DNA of 48,284 bases, taken from NCBI GenBank assembly GCA_031287715.1, contig JAITSN010000070.1, forward strand, positions 1-48,284. Reading direction: 5' to 3'. This document shows positions 8,566-18,026 of this stretch, in pieces. This DNA comes from Mediterranea sp. (in: CFB group bacteria). GTDB taxonomy: Bacteria; Bacteroidota; Bacteroidia; Bacteroidales; Bacteroidaceae. A model generated the notes under the pieces. It made no database searches, had not been told where the DNA came from, and was given only the letters and a program-made list of their open reading frames with translations. The stretch's first letter is position 1. The number at the start of each line of letters is the position of its first letter. Both the position numbers and the translations under genes were made by a program.

Positions 8566-9710
8566 CAGTTTTTGTTTGTTGATGCTGTTTGTATGATCAG
8601 ATCGACGGCTGCTTTAGGTTGATAGGCCCGGTCGAACAGCAGCGGATAGTCTGTGCGTCCGTGAACGGGGAAATCGTTTTTCCAGGAGTCTCTGTCGGCT
8701 ATACCCCACGTTGTTACCCGAGTTATTTTATCCTGGTGTTTCAGGAAGAGGGTAAAGAAATCGCCTATCCGTTTGGTCCATTCCTGCATTTTGTCGTCAG
8801 GCACGCCGTTTGTGTACGGGTTTATTTCTTGTTTGTATTCGATGCTGGCCGATATGTCTGCGCCAACATTTCTGTTGGGCATAGAGAGTATGGACAGGTC
8901 AAGCTCGGTGACCATCACTTTCGCTCCTGCTTCGGCAAAGGCCAGGATGCTCTGTTCGTAGACTTCTATCGCCGGATATTCCATGTCTACGTGTCCTTGC
9001 ATACCGATCCCATCGATGCGGATTCCTTTGTCTTTGAGTGTTTTGATCAGCTTTACGATGGCGTCGCGCTTTCCGGGAAGCCACTCGTTGTAGTCGTTAT
9101 AGTACAGCTCGGCTTCCGGGTCGGCCTCGTGTGCGTACTGGAAAGCCAGCTGAAGAAATTCTTCGCCCAGTATTTCGTAGAACTTGCTCGGGCGCCATTC
9201 TCCATTGTCCAGGATGGCTTCGTTGACCACGTCCCATCCTTTGATGCGGCTTTTGTAGCGGCCTACGATGGTGGCGATGTGTTCTTTCATGCGTTGCTTG
9301 AGTACTTCGGGGCTTACGTTGTTTCCTTCTTCGTCTACACAGAACCAGGGCGACAGTTGCGAGTGCCAGATCAGGGTGTGCCCGGTGATCCACATCTTAT
9401 TTCTTTCGCCCAGCGCTACGAACCGGTCAGGCAGGGTAAAGTCGTACCGGTTTTCTTCCGGATGGATGTGCATGCTTTTCATGCAGTTCTCTGCTACGAT
9501 GGCGCTGAATTGCTGTTCCAGCACACGAACGCCGGCCGTATCCCGTTCGGTGATCAAGGCTTCGTTCAGTGCGGCACCGATATGGAACTTATCTTTCAGC
9601 GCGTCTTTCAGGGTAGCGGGCTTTCTTGCGGAAGGCGTCGCGGAACAGGCATACAACAGCGGTAACGCCATTAAAGCCAGGAGTAAATCATACAACTTTT
9701 TTTTCATCAT
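8565..9710 (-). CDS. GH10 endo-beta-1,4-xylanase, lipoprotein
   Basis: 381 residues forming a single uninterrupted GH10 barrel. The leader [22 protein letters not shown] has a lipobox at Cys22. Conserved motifs are [21 protein letters not shown] with acid/base Glu164, and VMVTELDLS with nucleophile Glu269; [11 protein letters not shown] closes the active site. The enzyme hydrolyses internal xylan bonds with retention. With no binding modules and a lipid anchor it probably works on imported oligosaccharides in the periplasm, in contrast to the modular GH10 at 15727-18006. It lies 53 bases after the symporter gene and overlaps the GH43 start. Confidence 0.95.
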   Translation of the reverse strand: MMKKKLYDLLLALMALPLLYACSATPSARKPATLKDALKDKFHIGAALNEALITERDTAGVRVLEQQFSAIVAENCMKSMHIHPEENRYDFTLPDRFVALGERNKMWITGHTLIWHSQLSPWFCVDEEGNNVSPEVLKQRMKEHIATIVGRYKSRIKGWDVVNEAILDNGEWRPSKFYEILGEEFLQLAFQYAHEADPEAELYYNDYNEWLPGKRDAIVKLIKTLKDKGIRIDGIGMQGHVDMEYPAIEVYEQSILAFAEAGAKVMVTELDLSILSMPNRNVGADISASIEYKQEINPYTNGVPDDKMQEWTKRIGDFFTLFLKHQDKITRVTTWGIADRDSWKNDFPVHGRTDYPLLFDRAYQPKAAVDLIIQTASTNKN

Positions 9711-9763
9711 TTCTATATTTTTCGTTTACTATAAGATTATTCCTGCAAGGTTTTACCGGCCAT

Positions 9764-11176
9764 TCACCGCCGGTGCCTTTCTTCTATTTCGAGGTTTATC
9801 TTGTCTATCACGTCGTCGGCCAGTTCGTATTTCGATATGATAAACATGGCCAGTAACAATAACATGGCGGGGATAACGGCTATGAGCCACAATATGCCCT
9901 GTTCGACAGCCGGTGATTGGGTTACGGCGTTTTTCTCGTCGAAACCGACGAAGGCCAATACGAATCCCGGCACTACGCCTCCCAGCGCCATTCCGGCCTT
10001 GAAGAAGATGCCCGTCAAGGCATTGACGATGCCTGATATTCTTTTTCCGGTGGTGTATTCACCATAAGAGATGACTTCGGGAACCAAGGCCCACATGTAA
10101 CCCGTGGCAACGATCAGCCCTGTTGACCGTACAAACTGCGCTGCGAACACCAGCCATACCTGGGTCTTCAGTGCAGGGATAACCGAAATGGCATAGAGCA
10201 TGGCCATGCCGAGGATGCCTATCGAGAGGAACACATAGAACATTTGCTTTTTGCCTATGGCGCGCTTGATGGCAGGTACCATAGGCATGAAGATGAACGC
10301 CGGGATAGAGCCTAAGGCGGCAAAGTAGGGCAACATGTTTTCGGCCTGCACATTGTATATCATATAGTAGGAGTTGGCCGAATTGCCGATGGCCATCATG
10401 GCAAACGCGGTGATGAAGAAGAATGCCAGGATACGCAGCGGACGGTTGTGTTTGAATTCCATCCAGAGGTCGGAGACTTTCACCTGTGCGGTTTCCGCCA
10501 TGTCCATCACTACCCGTTCTTTTGTCTGGTTGTAGCAGAAGAACAACAAAGCCAAGCCGGCAACGGCATAGGCCGTCATCGTGATAAACCAGGCGCCGCC
10601 GGATGCGGAAGTGTTGATCTTCCCGTCGACCGAAAGCATTTTAACGCATACCGGAATACCGAAAGCTACGGTCAAGCCACCCAGGTTCGCCAGAAACATG
10701 CGGACGGCCGTCAGCTTGGTGATCTCGTCCGTATCGCGCGTCAGCGAAGCATTCAATGCGCCGTAGGGAACGTTGACCAGGGTGTAGCACATGGACAGGC
10801 CGACGTAGGTGATATAAGCGTAAAGCAGCGAACCGGAGAATCCGTTCCAGAAGCAAAGGATGGCAAAACCTGTGAGCGGTACACCTCCCAGCATGAGATA
10901 AGAGCGGTATTTGCCCCGTTTGGAATTGTGCTTATCGACAAAGGCGCCTACAAGCGGATCCCAAACCACATCGACCAGCCGTACGATGAGGAACATAACG
11001 GCGGCAGTGGCTGGCGGAAGCCCGTAGACATTGGTATAGAAGATAAGCAAATACTGGGCAACCGTCTGGTAGATGAGGTTCTGTGCCAGATCGCCCGAGC
11101 CGAAGCCGATACGTTGCAGCCACGAGAGGGTATGGAAACCTCTCGATTCGTTGTTGGTCTGTGGTCTAAAGTCCAT
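9764..11176 (-). CDS. GPH-family (MFS) cation:sugar symporter
   Basis: 470 residues with about 12 hydrophobic segments. The start region LSWLQRIGFGSGDLAQNLIY and the motif VRLVDVVWDPLVGAFVDKH are typical of glycoside-pentoside-hexuronide:cation symporters (XynP/MelB/YicJ type), as is NVPYGALNASLTRD. It should move xylose, xylobiose or short aldouronic products across the inner membrane with a cation. It sits 6 bases after the esterase and ahead of GH10-GH43-GH8 in one operon, which supports a xylo-oligosaccharide substrate. That substrate is inferred from context. Confidence 0.92.
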   Translation of the reverse strand: MDFRPQTNNESRGFHTLSWLQRIGFGSGDLAQNLIYQTVAQYLLIFYTNVYGLPPATAAVMFLIVRLVDVVWDPLVGAFVDKHNSKRGKYRSYLMLGGVPLTGFAILCFWNGFSGSLLYAYITYVGLSMCYTLVNVPYGALNASLTRDTDEITKLTAVRMFLANLGGLTVAFGIPVCVKMLSVDGKINTSASGGAWFITMTAYAVAGLALLFFCYNQTKERVVMDMAETAQVKVSDLWMEFKHNRPLRILAFFFITAFAMMAIGNSANSYYMIYNVQAENMLPYFAALGSIPAFIFMPMVPAIKRAIGKKQMFYVFLSIGILGMAMLYAISVIPALKTQVWLVFAAQFVRSTGLIVATGYMWALVPEVISYGEYTTGKRISGIVNALTGIFFKAGMALGGVVPGFVLAFVGFDEKNAVTQSPAVEQGILWLIAVIPAMLLLLAMFIISKYELADDVIDKINLEIEERHRR

Positions 11177-11182
11177 AGTGTG

Positions 11183-12787
11183 CTATTTTATAAGTTTTTC
11201 CATTTCGGCGGCTACGCGAATCCCTACCTCCTTTTTGTTCAGCGGATGGATGTCGTTCCACTCGCCCAAGTCCTTGGCCGGCGCCAGCGCCGCTCCGGAA
11301 GTATCTTCGGCCACCTTGCGCTGCACTTGCCGGAAGACGTCCCAGCCGTCGGGCTTGCCGAACCCGGCCAGTTCTACAATGACAAACGGAAGAGCAGGGG
11401 CGTCCAGCTTGGCGCGCCAATCGGCAATCATCGCCGTCAGCAAATCGTAATATTCGTTATAGCGTCCGGTGTTGGACTCCCCTTGATACCAGAGGACGCC
11501 TTTGAATGAAAGATGGTTCAGGGGAGCAATCATGGCGTTGTACAGCCCTACCGGCTTGTAATGGAAGAAAGTCTGGCCGGGTCCGTGCGGCATGGATGTA
11601 CCCAGCTTGTATTTCCACCGGCCTTCGAGGCTGATCCGGCTGTTATCGAACAGCACGCAGTAAGGTTTTTCGGGCACAACGTGCGGATAGCCGCCATAGC
11701 TGATCAGGCGCACGGTCAGCGTGTTCTTCCCGGCTTTGAGCAGTCCTTCGGGCAGTGTGTAGATGCGCGGCGGATACTGGTAAGAGACCGTGCCGACGAA
11801 CATTCCGTTTACATAAACCGAATCGGCATCGACGATACACCCCAAACGAAGTACGGCAGCCTTTCCCGCCTGTTCGACCGAAACGTCAATCTCCTTGCGG
11901 AGCCAGTGCGAACCGTTTACCGGACTTAAACCGTTGTTGTTCCAAGAAGTGTCGAAGAGGTCGACGGTCTTCCAATCCGAATCGTCATAATCCGGATCGA
12001 ACCACTTGATGGGTTCGTTCAGTCCGGCATCGCTCCGGTAAAGAACTTCGTTCCACCGGTTGCGTTGCAGACTCTCCGTGCGTTGTATGCCGGCTATAAG
12101 CTCATCCGATTGGTACAGCGCCCTGTCATTCAAGTATTTCGGAAAGGGTTTCAACCCCTCTTCGCTGATCCAGGCCTCAACGGGAGATCCCCCCACGGCG
12201 GAATTGACCAGCCCTACGGGAATCTTGTTCTTCGCATACATCTCTTTGGCAAAGAAATAGGCCAATGCCGAGAATGACATGGCGTCCACCGGATTGAGTT
12301 CTTTCCAGCCGGTCGGCTCGATGTCTTTCTGCGGGCCGTGGAAGTTGTAGCTCAACGGCACCTTGATGTGGCGGATCATCGGGTTGGCATACGCGGCAAC
12401 CTCGTCTCCAGACAGGTCGGTCACCCGGCTGACGGGCAGTTCCATATTGGATTGTCCGGAACAGAGATATACATCGCCAACCAGTATATTTTCGATCTTT
12501 ATTTCATTGACTGTTATTGTATAAGGCCCGCCCGCCCGGGTTGGCGGCAAGGTTACCTTCCAGTTCCCGTCGGCATCGGCCTGTGTGTTGTACTTTCTTT
12601 TAAGAAAACTCACGGTTACCGGTTCGCCCGGATCGGCAAATCCCCAAACCGATATGTTCTGTTCACGCTGCAGCACCATTCCATCGGAAATCAGTGCAGG
12701 GAGTTTTACCTTTGCTTCACACAATTGTGTGAAGCAAAGGATGAAAACAATCAAACTTACCTTAACTAAAACTCTTATCATAATCAA
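11183..12787 (-). CDS. SGNH carbohydrate acetylesterase (sialate-O-acetylesterase fold), likely acetylxylan esterase
   Basis: 534 residues with a signal peptide (VSLIVFILCFTQLCEA). The SGNH parts are VYLCSGQSNMELP with nucleophile Ser113, SAVGGSPVEAWIS, LWYQGESNTGRYNEY and NDIHPLNKKE, giving the Asp/His pair near 512-514. Between the first and later blocks (roughly 245-360) lies a jelly-roll insertion (WFDPDYDDSDWKTV ... VYVNGMFVG) resembling GH2 sugar-binding domains, as in large sialate O-acetylesterase homologues. In a xylan locus the likely job is removing acetate from xylose residues. Database naming as a 9-O-acetylesterase would be generic. It lies 24 bases after GH115. The true start may be M3. 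Confidence 0.85.
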   Translation of the reverse strand: MIMIRVLVKVSLIVFILCFTQLCEAKVKLPALISDGMVLQREQNISVWGFADPGEPVTVSFLKRKYNTQADADGNWKVTLPPTRAGGPYTITVNEIKIENILVGDVYLCSGQSNMELPVSRVTDLSGDEVAAYANPMIRHIKVPLSYNFHGPQKDIEPTGWKELNPVDAMSFSALAYFFAKEMYAKNKIPVGLVNSAVGGSPVEAWISEEGLKPFPKYLNDRALYQSDELIAGIQRTESLQRNRWNEVLYRSDAGLNEPIKWFDPDYDDSDWKTVDLFDTSWNNNGLSPVNGSHWLRKEIDVSVEQAGKAAVLRLGCIVDADSVYVNGMFVGTVSYQYPPRIYTLPEGLLKAGKNTLTVRLISYGGYPHVVPEKPYCVLFDNSRISLEGRWKYKLGTSMPHGPGQTFFHYKPVGLYNAMIAPLNHLSFKGVLWYQGESNTGRYNEYYDLLTAMIADWRAKLDAPALPFVIVELAGFGKPDGWDVFRQVQRKVAEDTSGAALAPAKDLGEWNDIHPLNKKEVGIRVAAEMEKLIK

Positions 12788-12811
12788 TTAATAACTTAAT
12801 TAAATTTCCAT

Positions 12812-15343
12812 TCATTTTATTCTATCACTCTCCGGAGCACCCAGCCAGGAAGGCTTTAATCCTCCGGTGTCTACCATGATCTTTTGCAGGACAATGCCCG
12901 GATCCAATACGCGGAACCGAAGGGTATGCCGGCCTGCAACAGAAATAGTATGCACAGTGGTTGTTTTGATGATGCTCTCGGCCTGCCACTGCCCCAACTC
13001 GCCGCGGTAATGGCCGTTGAAGTTGACCACCTGCTCTTCGCCGCCGTCAAACGATACGGCATAGCGCAACCCCCGGTTGCCGTTGAAGTTCAGTGTTGGG
13101 GAAACGAGCACTTCTACTTTCACTTCCCCTGTGGTGGTTAGCTCCATGTCATATTCGAGGCAGGTGTCTTTACCCGGCGCCGCATGGCGGCCCGGATGCT
13201 GCGCTTCCTTGCCGTCGGGGATGGTAGTTACGCCGGAGACGGTCTTGCTTAGATCCGGAACGACGATCCACTGCACTCCCCCATCGCTCGCCGCACGGGT
13301 ATAATGAGGGGCTTCCATAGACACATAGCCGTCTTTCTCGATAAAGACACAAGGAGGCTCTGCGGGCTTCCGAAGAACGCGTTTCACTGCGGGCATCACG
13401 TTCTTTTCCGGTTGCTGCCAATAGGTGTATCCGATGTGCGTCTGGTCCATCATATGATTCCATTTACCGCCGGCTATATCCCGGTGATAGTGCAGGGTGA
13501 TCAGGGAATCGCGCCGGTAGCAGGCTTCCGCTTTATCCGCCCAGGCGTTGGCGGCAGGATCTTCACGCTCTGCCAAGTCGCGGTTCATGGCTACGGCATA
13601 GTACATTTCGTACAGATTGGCCATCGCACTTATCGGGTGCAAGACCAGTTGGTCGTAGGCGTCGCGGACGGCAGCCGGCAGCAGATAATTCAGCTTCAAG
13701 GCATCCAGCAGCAGGGCATTATACTCATCCGTGACCCGTTTAAACTCGTTGTAGTTATGCAGGCTATACGTTCCGGCGTTCAGCAGTTCGGGCGTTACGC
13801 GGCGGTTGTATTTGGTATACAGGTTGATCAGCCTTGCCGCTTCTTCGGCATACGGTTCTCCGAACTGGCGGGCGCAGAAGGCGGTGGTGTGTTCCAGGAG
13901 ATTGTTCTCGTTGAAACGATCGGGATTCCAGGCCATGTCGAGGAAGAACTGGATCGGGTATTCCATGGGTTTGAGGTCACCCACATTGACCACCCAGAGC
14001 TGTTTCACGCCGTAGCGGTAGGTGAGGCTCATCTGTTCCCAAGTCTTTTGTACAGGTGTAACGTTCAGCCATTTGTAGTTGCGCGGCGCACCTACGTAGT
14101 CAAAATGATAATACATGCCGTAGCCGCCTTTGCGGGGTTTGGCATTCCATTCGGGGAGCTTGCGGACGTTCCCCCAGTTGTCGTCGCACAAGAGCAGCAT
14201 GATGTCGTCCGGTACGCGCATGCCCTTGTCGTAGTAGTCTTGCACTTCCTTGTAGAGTGCCCATACTTGCAGCGTTTCGGCCGCCTTTTTGCCTGTTACC
14301 TTGGCTATGATGTTGCGCTGGTCTTTCACGATCTTCTCCAGCAGGGCGATGTTTGCGCCTTCCGTCATAGGCTCGTCGCCGTCGCCGCGCATACCCACCG
14401 TCACCAGCGTTTCGTAATTCTTCATGCGTTCCATGCCCCCCGTCCAGAAGTCCTCCAGGCGCTTGGCGTTCCGGCTATAATCCCAGGCGCCGCTGCCGTA
14501 CCGGTTCCATTCGTCATGCGCACGGCCTAAGGGTTCGTGGTGGGTGGTGCCGATAACGATTCCCATCTCGTCGGCCAGCGGGCCGTTCAGCGGATCGTCG
14601 TCGTAGAAAGCGGCGGGCGGCCACATTGCCGGCCAGAGGAAATTGCCTTTCAGGCGCAGGATCAGTTCGAATACGTTTTCGTAGAACTTACTGTTGAGGC
14701 CGCCGAACGTTTCTCTTGCCCAGCCGGTCAAGGCAGGCGCTTCGTCGTTCAGGAAGATGCCGCGGTATCTGACGGCCGGTTCACCATCGGTATACACGCC
14801 GCGGGCAACATACAGGCCGGTTTGTTTCGGTACCGGAACATCCGCCCAGTAATACCAGGGAGATACTCCTATCTGCTGCGACAAGGTGTAAATGCCGTAG
14901 ATCGTGCCCCGCTTGTCGCTTCCGGCAACAACCAGCGCTTCATCTATTCCCGGCAAGGGGTTGGATATGGTTTGTATCAGGTATTTCTCCCGTTTGCCCC
15001 ACAGGGCTTCCTTTTCTATCTTGCCTTGGGCGGCAAGGCGGTCTATGTAGCTGCTTTTGCCTATTGTGCCTGCGATAAGGATACGGCTTGCCTTGGGAAT
15101 GGCGTTTAAGCTATATGATGGGGCGTTTCCGGTTACCTTTTCCAAATCTCTCTTCAGGTGCTGCAAGGCCCGCAACGCTCCTGCATGGTCCAGACTGTCC
15201 GCTACGATGGGAACAGGCACGGCTCCCTGTGCAAGAACGAACGTATCTCCCGTGTCGTGTGTTGCTACAAACGGTTCGGACTGCGCCAAACTTTTCAATG
15301 CTGTTAGAAACAAGCAAGCTAAAATCAACCTTATTGTTTTCAT
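12812..15343 (-). CDS. GH115 alpha-glucuronidase
   Basis: About 843 residues. The frame extends to a TTG at 15361, but the ATG at 15343 (MKTIRLILACLFLTALKSLAQ) gives a clean signal peptide. Family features are an N-terminal alpha/beta domain (VVAGSDKRGTIYGIYTLSQQ), GVSPWYYWADVPV, the barrel region (RGIFLNDEAPALTGWARETF, LRLKGNFLWPAMW, GTTHHEPLGRAHDEWNRYG) and LLLCDDNWGNVRKLP, with a C-terminal beta domain. GH115 enzymes remove 4-O-methyl-glucuronic acid from internal and terminal xylose of glucuronoxylan. It is the first gene of the unit running GH115-esterase-symporter-GH10-GH43-GH8 and has a -7 box 47 bases upstream. Size and layout are normal for the family. Confidence 0.95.
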   Translation of the reverse strand: MKTIRLILACLFLTALKSLAQSEPFVATHDTGDTFVLAQGAVPVPIVADSLDHAGALRALQHLKRDLEKVTGNAPSYSLNAIPKASRILIAGTIGKSSYIDRLAAQGKIEKEALWGKREKYLIQTISNPLPGIDEALVVAGSDKRGTIYGIYTLSQQIGVSPWYYWADVPVPKQTGLYVARGVYTDGEPAVRYRGIFLNDEAPALTGWARETFGGLNSKFYENVFELILRLKGNFLWPAMWPPAAFYDDDPLNGPLADEMGIVIGTTHHEPLGRAHDEWNRYGSGAWDYSRNAKRLEDFWTGGMERMKNYETLVTVGMRGDGDEPMTEGANIALLEKIVKDQRNIIAKVTGKKAAETLQVWALYKEVQDYYDKGMRVPDDIMLLLCDDNWGNVRKLPEWNAKPRKGGYGMYYHFDYVGAPRNYKWLNVTPVQKTWEQMSLTYRYGVKQLWVVNVGDLKPMEYPIQFFLDMAWNPDRFNENNLLEHTTAFCARQFGEPYAEEAARLINLYTKYNRRVTPELLNAGTYSLHNYNEFKRVTDEYNALLLDALKLNYLLPAAVRDAYDQLVLHPISAMANLYEMYYAVAMNRDLAEREDPAANAWADKAEACYRRDSLITLHYHRDIAGGKWNHMMDQTHIGYTYWQQPEKNVMPAVKRVLRKPAEPPCVFIEKDGYVSMEAPHYTRAASDGGVQWIVVPDLSKTVSGVTTIPDGKEAQHPGRHAAPGKDTCLEYDMELTTTGEVKVEVLVSPTLNFNGNRGLRYAVSFDGGEEQVVNFNGHYRGELGQWQAESIIKTTTVHTISVAGRHTLRFRVLDPGIVLQKIMVDTGGLKPSWLGAPESDRIK

Positions 15344-15389
15344 GGTATATGTTTTTATCAACCGGCAACCGGCCTCATCTCTATTTGTG

Positions 15390-15397
15390 CAAACTTA
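15390..15397 (-). promoter_or_regulatory. Candidate -7 box for the GH115 operon
   Basis: TAAGTTTG on the minus strand matches TAnnTTTG exactly. A start near 15383 leaves about 40 bases to the ATG at 15343. No TTTG lies at the usual -33 spacing, as expected if an activator such as the HTCS is needed. Confidence 0.55.
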
Positions 15398-15599
15398 AGA
15401 ATGATCTACACGGGATTACCCTTTTTGTGTTTCATAATGTTTGCCTGATGTAACATTGACTTGTTTATATGATACATTTTCTTTCGCATTTGTAACATTT
15501 AGGATTATCTCTTTGCCATAGCAGAAGCAGATTGAAAGCACCCTGCTCATCCGGCACCCTTTTTCCGGATGCTATATGTATTATAAAGTGAAAAAGAGA

Positions 15600-15690
15600 A
15601 GAAAAATAAAGGTAGCTACAAAGGCATCATAAAGGTAGCTACCAAGACCATGCCTTAGTAGCTACCGAGGCATGGTCTTGGTAGCTACCG
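15600..15690 (-). terminator. Large GGTAGCTACC hairpin after the modular GH10 gene
   Basis: On the minus strand, bases 15669-15689 pair perfectly with 15634-15654 (21 bp, 14-base loop). Each arm carries the palindrome GGTAGCTACC and the stem continues AAGACCATGCC. A further palindrome variant (GTAGCTACC) follows, then TTTATTTTTCTTCTCTTTTT. It starts about 40 bases past the GH10 stop and looks like a strong terminator or RNA-processing stem. Related copies lie at 41273-41350 and, in part, at 878-905. Confidence 0.75.
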
Positions 15691-15726
15691 AGTGAAGGAG
15701 GGGCTTCTCCGTATTTCAAGACTATG

Positions 15727-18006
15727 CTAATCTTCTTCCGGATAGGCGTTTTTCCAGTCGTCGCCGGTAAAGTCAAGCCCGATGTTGCGTCCGGCAATGC
15801 CATCGCAGAATCCTTTATAGGCATACTTGCGTCCGTAATCCGCATCGAAGAGGTTGGGAGCATCCCCGGACAGCCAATATTCATGCTCGCGGGCGTTGTC
15901 GGTAAGCGTCCAGAGCGTAATGCCCGATTGCTGGGCGACAGGGACGGTTGCCTTATACGATTCGACGATCATTTGGTAGACCTGGGCCTGCTGTTCCAGT
16001 TGCGCCGCCGTCGGGTTTGCCGCATCAACGCGCACATCCAGCTCCGTTACACGAACAAGTTTGCCCGTAGCCGCCAGCGTTCCGAACATGGCGTTTATCT
16101 GTTCGCGGGTGATCGACAAGGTCACGTGCATTTGTGTTCCGATGCCGTCGATAACCGGCGAGCCATGCTGTTCGTCAATGTAATTGATGTACTCGATCAG
16201 TTTGGTCAGCTTGGCCGGACTTGTTTCCAATCCATATTCGTTTATGAAAAGCAAGTCTCCCGTGTTGCCGTACCGGCGTGCAAACCAGAAGGCTTGTACG
16301 CCATAGTCCTTGCCCATGTAGCGGCCCCAATAAAACTCTTGGGCACCTGTTTCCGCAGGAACAAAGTCGACACCGCGAAGTTGCAGATTGTCGCCGATGG
16401 GTTCGTTGAGCACGTCCCACATTTTCACGCGGTCTTTGCAATGATCCAACATTCCTTTGATCCATGCTTCCATGGCGTCGGTGATGATTGTTTTCTTTTC
16501 TTCGTCGGTTTTTTCAATGATGATTGGCCCGGAGCGGATAATGCTTGCACTGGTATCAGGCGCTTTCTCAATCAGTTTTACATCGTCGAGGTAATAGGTT
16601 ACATCGGGCAGCTTACCTAAATCGAAGCTGATTCTTACCGTGTTTGATTCGGATTTGTATGTAACATCAGTCAAATCAACTGATACTTGCATCCAGGCGG
16701 CAGAGGTTTCAAAGGAACCACTTGCGCCACTACCGGTCCAGTCCATCCACGGCCACTCGTTGTCGAATCCCGGGAAAGAGATACGACCTCTCCCTGCTCC
16801 ATCGGATTTTATATAGAACGAAAGCGTATAATCACCGCCTGCCGTCAAGGCAAGTGCATCTGTTTGCAGCTGTAAGTCCCATTCGTTTGAACTATCCGGG
16901 CTGGCAATCAATTGTGCCGCATAACTGCCTTCGGTCTTCTCGGAATTGACCACCGTGATGCCGGCGCCCGGGTTGGATGGGTTCCAACCGGTCAAATCGC
17001 CCGTTTCAAAATCACCATTAGTGATCAGATTTACCTCAGCCGGCTCTGCATCCAGGTCAATAACTTGTAAGGTATTGATGTCTACATAGTAAATCATATC
17101 GGCTGTTTGTCCCATGTCGAAGTTGAACGCGACCTGTGCATCAGTAGCTGTAAAATCGCTCCCGATGGTAGTCGTGTTGTAGACTACTCTTGTCCATTCG
17201 GTTGTTGGATAGGCAAATTTCGCCCCGTTTACCCACGGATATCCATTGCTCATTCCGCTAAAAGAGATGCGTATTTCTCCTCCGTCTGCTTCGGCGCGTA
17301 TGTAGAAAGATATTTCATACTGATGATCGACGATTGCCGTTATACCGGAACTTTGAAGTTGGGTTTTCCATTCACCTCCCGATCCGTTGGATGTATCGAA
17401 ACATATCGCATTCGCTCCGGTTTCCATTCCTTTACCTTCGGCGATGGATATACCGGCTGCATTGTTATTCTTTGGCCATCCACTGAAATCGCCGCTTTCC
17501 AATCCGCTTTTATCCAGCAGGTTGGTGCCTCCGGGCGCCGGAAGCACTTCCGGCGCAATCAGTCCGTTCAAATAGGAGGCCCGTTGTTGGGTATGCCAGA
17601 TCAGGTTGTGACCGTATATGGATACGGCGGCAGGCACGGCGTCAAAGAACCGGTCTATGGTTGCGAAGTTGAGCGCGCCGTTTCCACCTACTACCGAAGA
17701 ATGTTTCATTTCGTTCCCCATGGTGAACAGTTGGAAGTTATCGTCGGCTACCTGCTTGTATTGCGGGTCGTCCAAGTAAAGCGCGGCATCAAGCCCCAAG
17801 CCGATCGTTACACCGGGCATATATTCGGCCGCATAGCTCTTGATAAAGTCGTAGTTGGCTATCTGTTCGGCAATATTAAGCGGAATGTCGGAGATGCTCA
17901 CATCACCGCGTCCATCGGGTTTTCCCCATTGCATTTTTTCGTCGTCGCAGCCGGTGAGCACCCACGCACTCACTACTGCCGCCAGAATGATTTTATATGG
18001 TTTCAT
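15727..18006 (-). CDS. Modular GH10 xylanase with two carbohydrate-binding modules inserted in the catalytic barrel
   Basis: 759 residues with lipobox Cys20 (WVLTGC). The GH10 domain is split. Residues 40-155 hold its first part, including FTMGNEMKHS and GHNLIWHTQQRASYL. Two tandem CBM4/9-like modules follow (about 161-318 starting TNLLDKSGLESGDFSGW, and 324-480 starting EVNLITNGDFETGDLTGW). Residues 490-759 resume the barrel with WDVLNEPI (acid/base Glu535) and VRVTELDVR (nucleophile Glu655). Known relatives with this insertion are the Xyn10C-type xylanases of Prevotella and Bacteroides xylan systems, which act at the cell surface. It is 20 bases after the surface glycan-binding gene, at the end of the SusCD unit. 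Confidence 0.94.
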   Translation of the reverse strand: MKPYKIILAAVVSAWVLTGCDDEKMQWGKPDGRGDVSISDIPLNIAEQIANYDFIKSYAAEYMPGVTIGLGLDAALYLDDPQYKQVADDNFQLFTMGNEMKHSSVVGGNGALNFATIDRFFDAVPAAVSIYGHNLIWHTQQRASYLNGLIAPEVLPAPGGTNLLDKSGLESGDFSGWPKNNNAAGISIAEGKGMETGANAICFDTSNGSGGEWKTQLQSSGITAIVDHQYEISFYIRAEADGGEIRISFSGMSNGYPWVNGAKFAYPTTEWTRVVYNTTTIGSDFTATDAQVAFNFDMGQTADMIYYVDINTLQVIDLDAEPAEVNLITNGDFETGDLTGWNPSNPGAGITVVNSEKTEGSYAAQLIASPDSSNEWDLQLQTDALALTAGGDYTLSFYIKSDGAGRGRISFPGFDNEWPWMDWTGSGASGSFETSAAWMQVSVDLTDVTYKSESNTVRISFDLGKLPDVTYYLDDVKLIEKAPDTSASIIRSGPIIIEKTDEEKKTIITDAMEAWIKGMLDHCKDRVKMWDVLNEPIGDNLQLRGVDFVPAETGAQEFYWGRYMGKDYGVQAFWFARRYGNTGDLLFINEYGLETSPAKLTKLIEYINYIDEQHGSPVIDGIGTQMHVTLSITREQINAMFGTLAATGKLVRVTELDVRVDAANPTAAQLEQQAQVYQMIVESYKATVPVAQQSGITLWTLTDNAREHEYWLSGDAPNLFDADYGRKYAYKGFCDGIAGRNIGLDFTGDDWKNAYPEED

Positions 18007-18026
18007 ATGTTCTATGGTATTACGAA

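Larger units (their letters stand above)
15362..15726. other. 365-base spacer between the two xylan transcription units
   Basis: It has no gene. It holds the GGTAGCTACC hairpin (15600-15690) just past the modular GH10 stop, and a -7 box (15390-15397) before GH115. The arrangement suggests that the SusC-to-GH10 unit ends here and a second unit starts. The middle part (15410-15590) shows nothing I recognise. Confidence 0.7.

Noticed and set aside
8589..9665. 358-codon plus-strand frame
   Set aside because: Fully antisense to the GH10 gene with its intact catalytic motifs.
13304..14530. 408-codon plus-strand frame
   Set aside because: Antisense to the GH115 gene, whose protein is clearly conserved; no domain in the antisense product.
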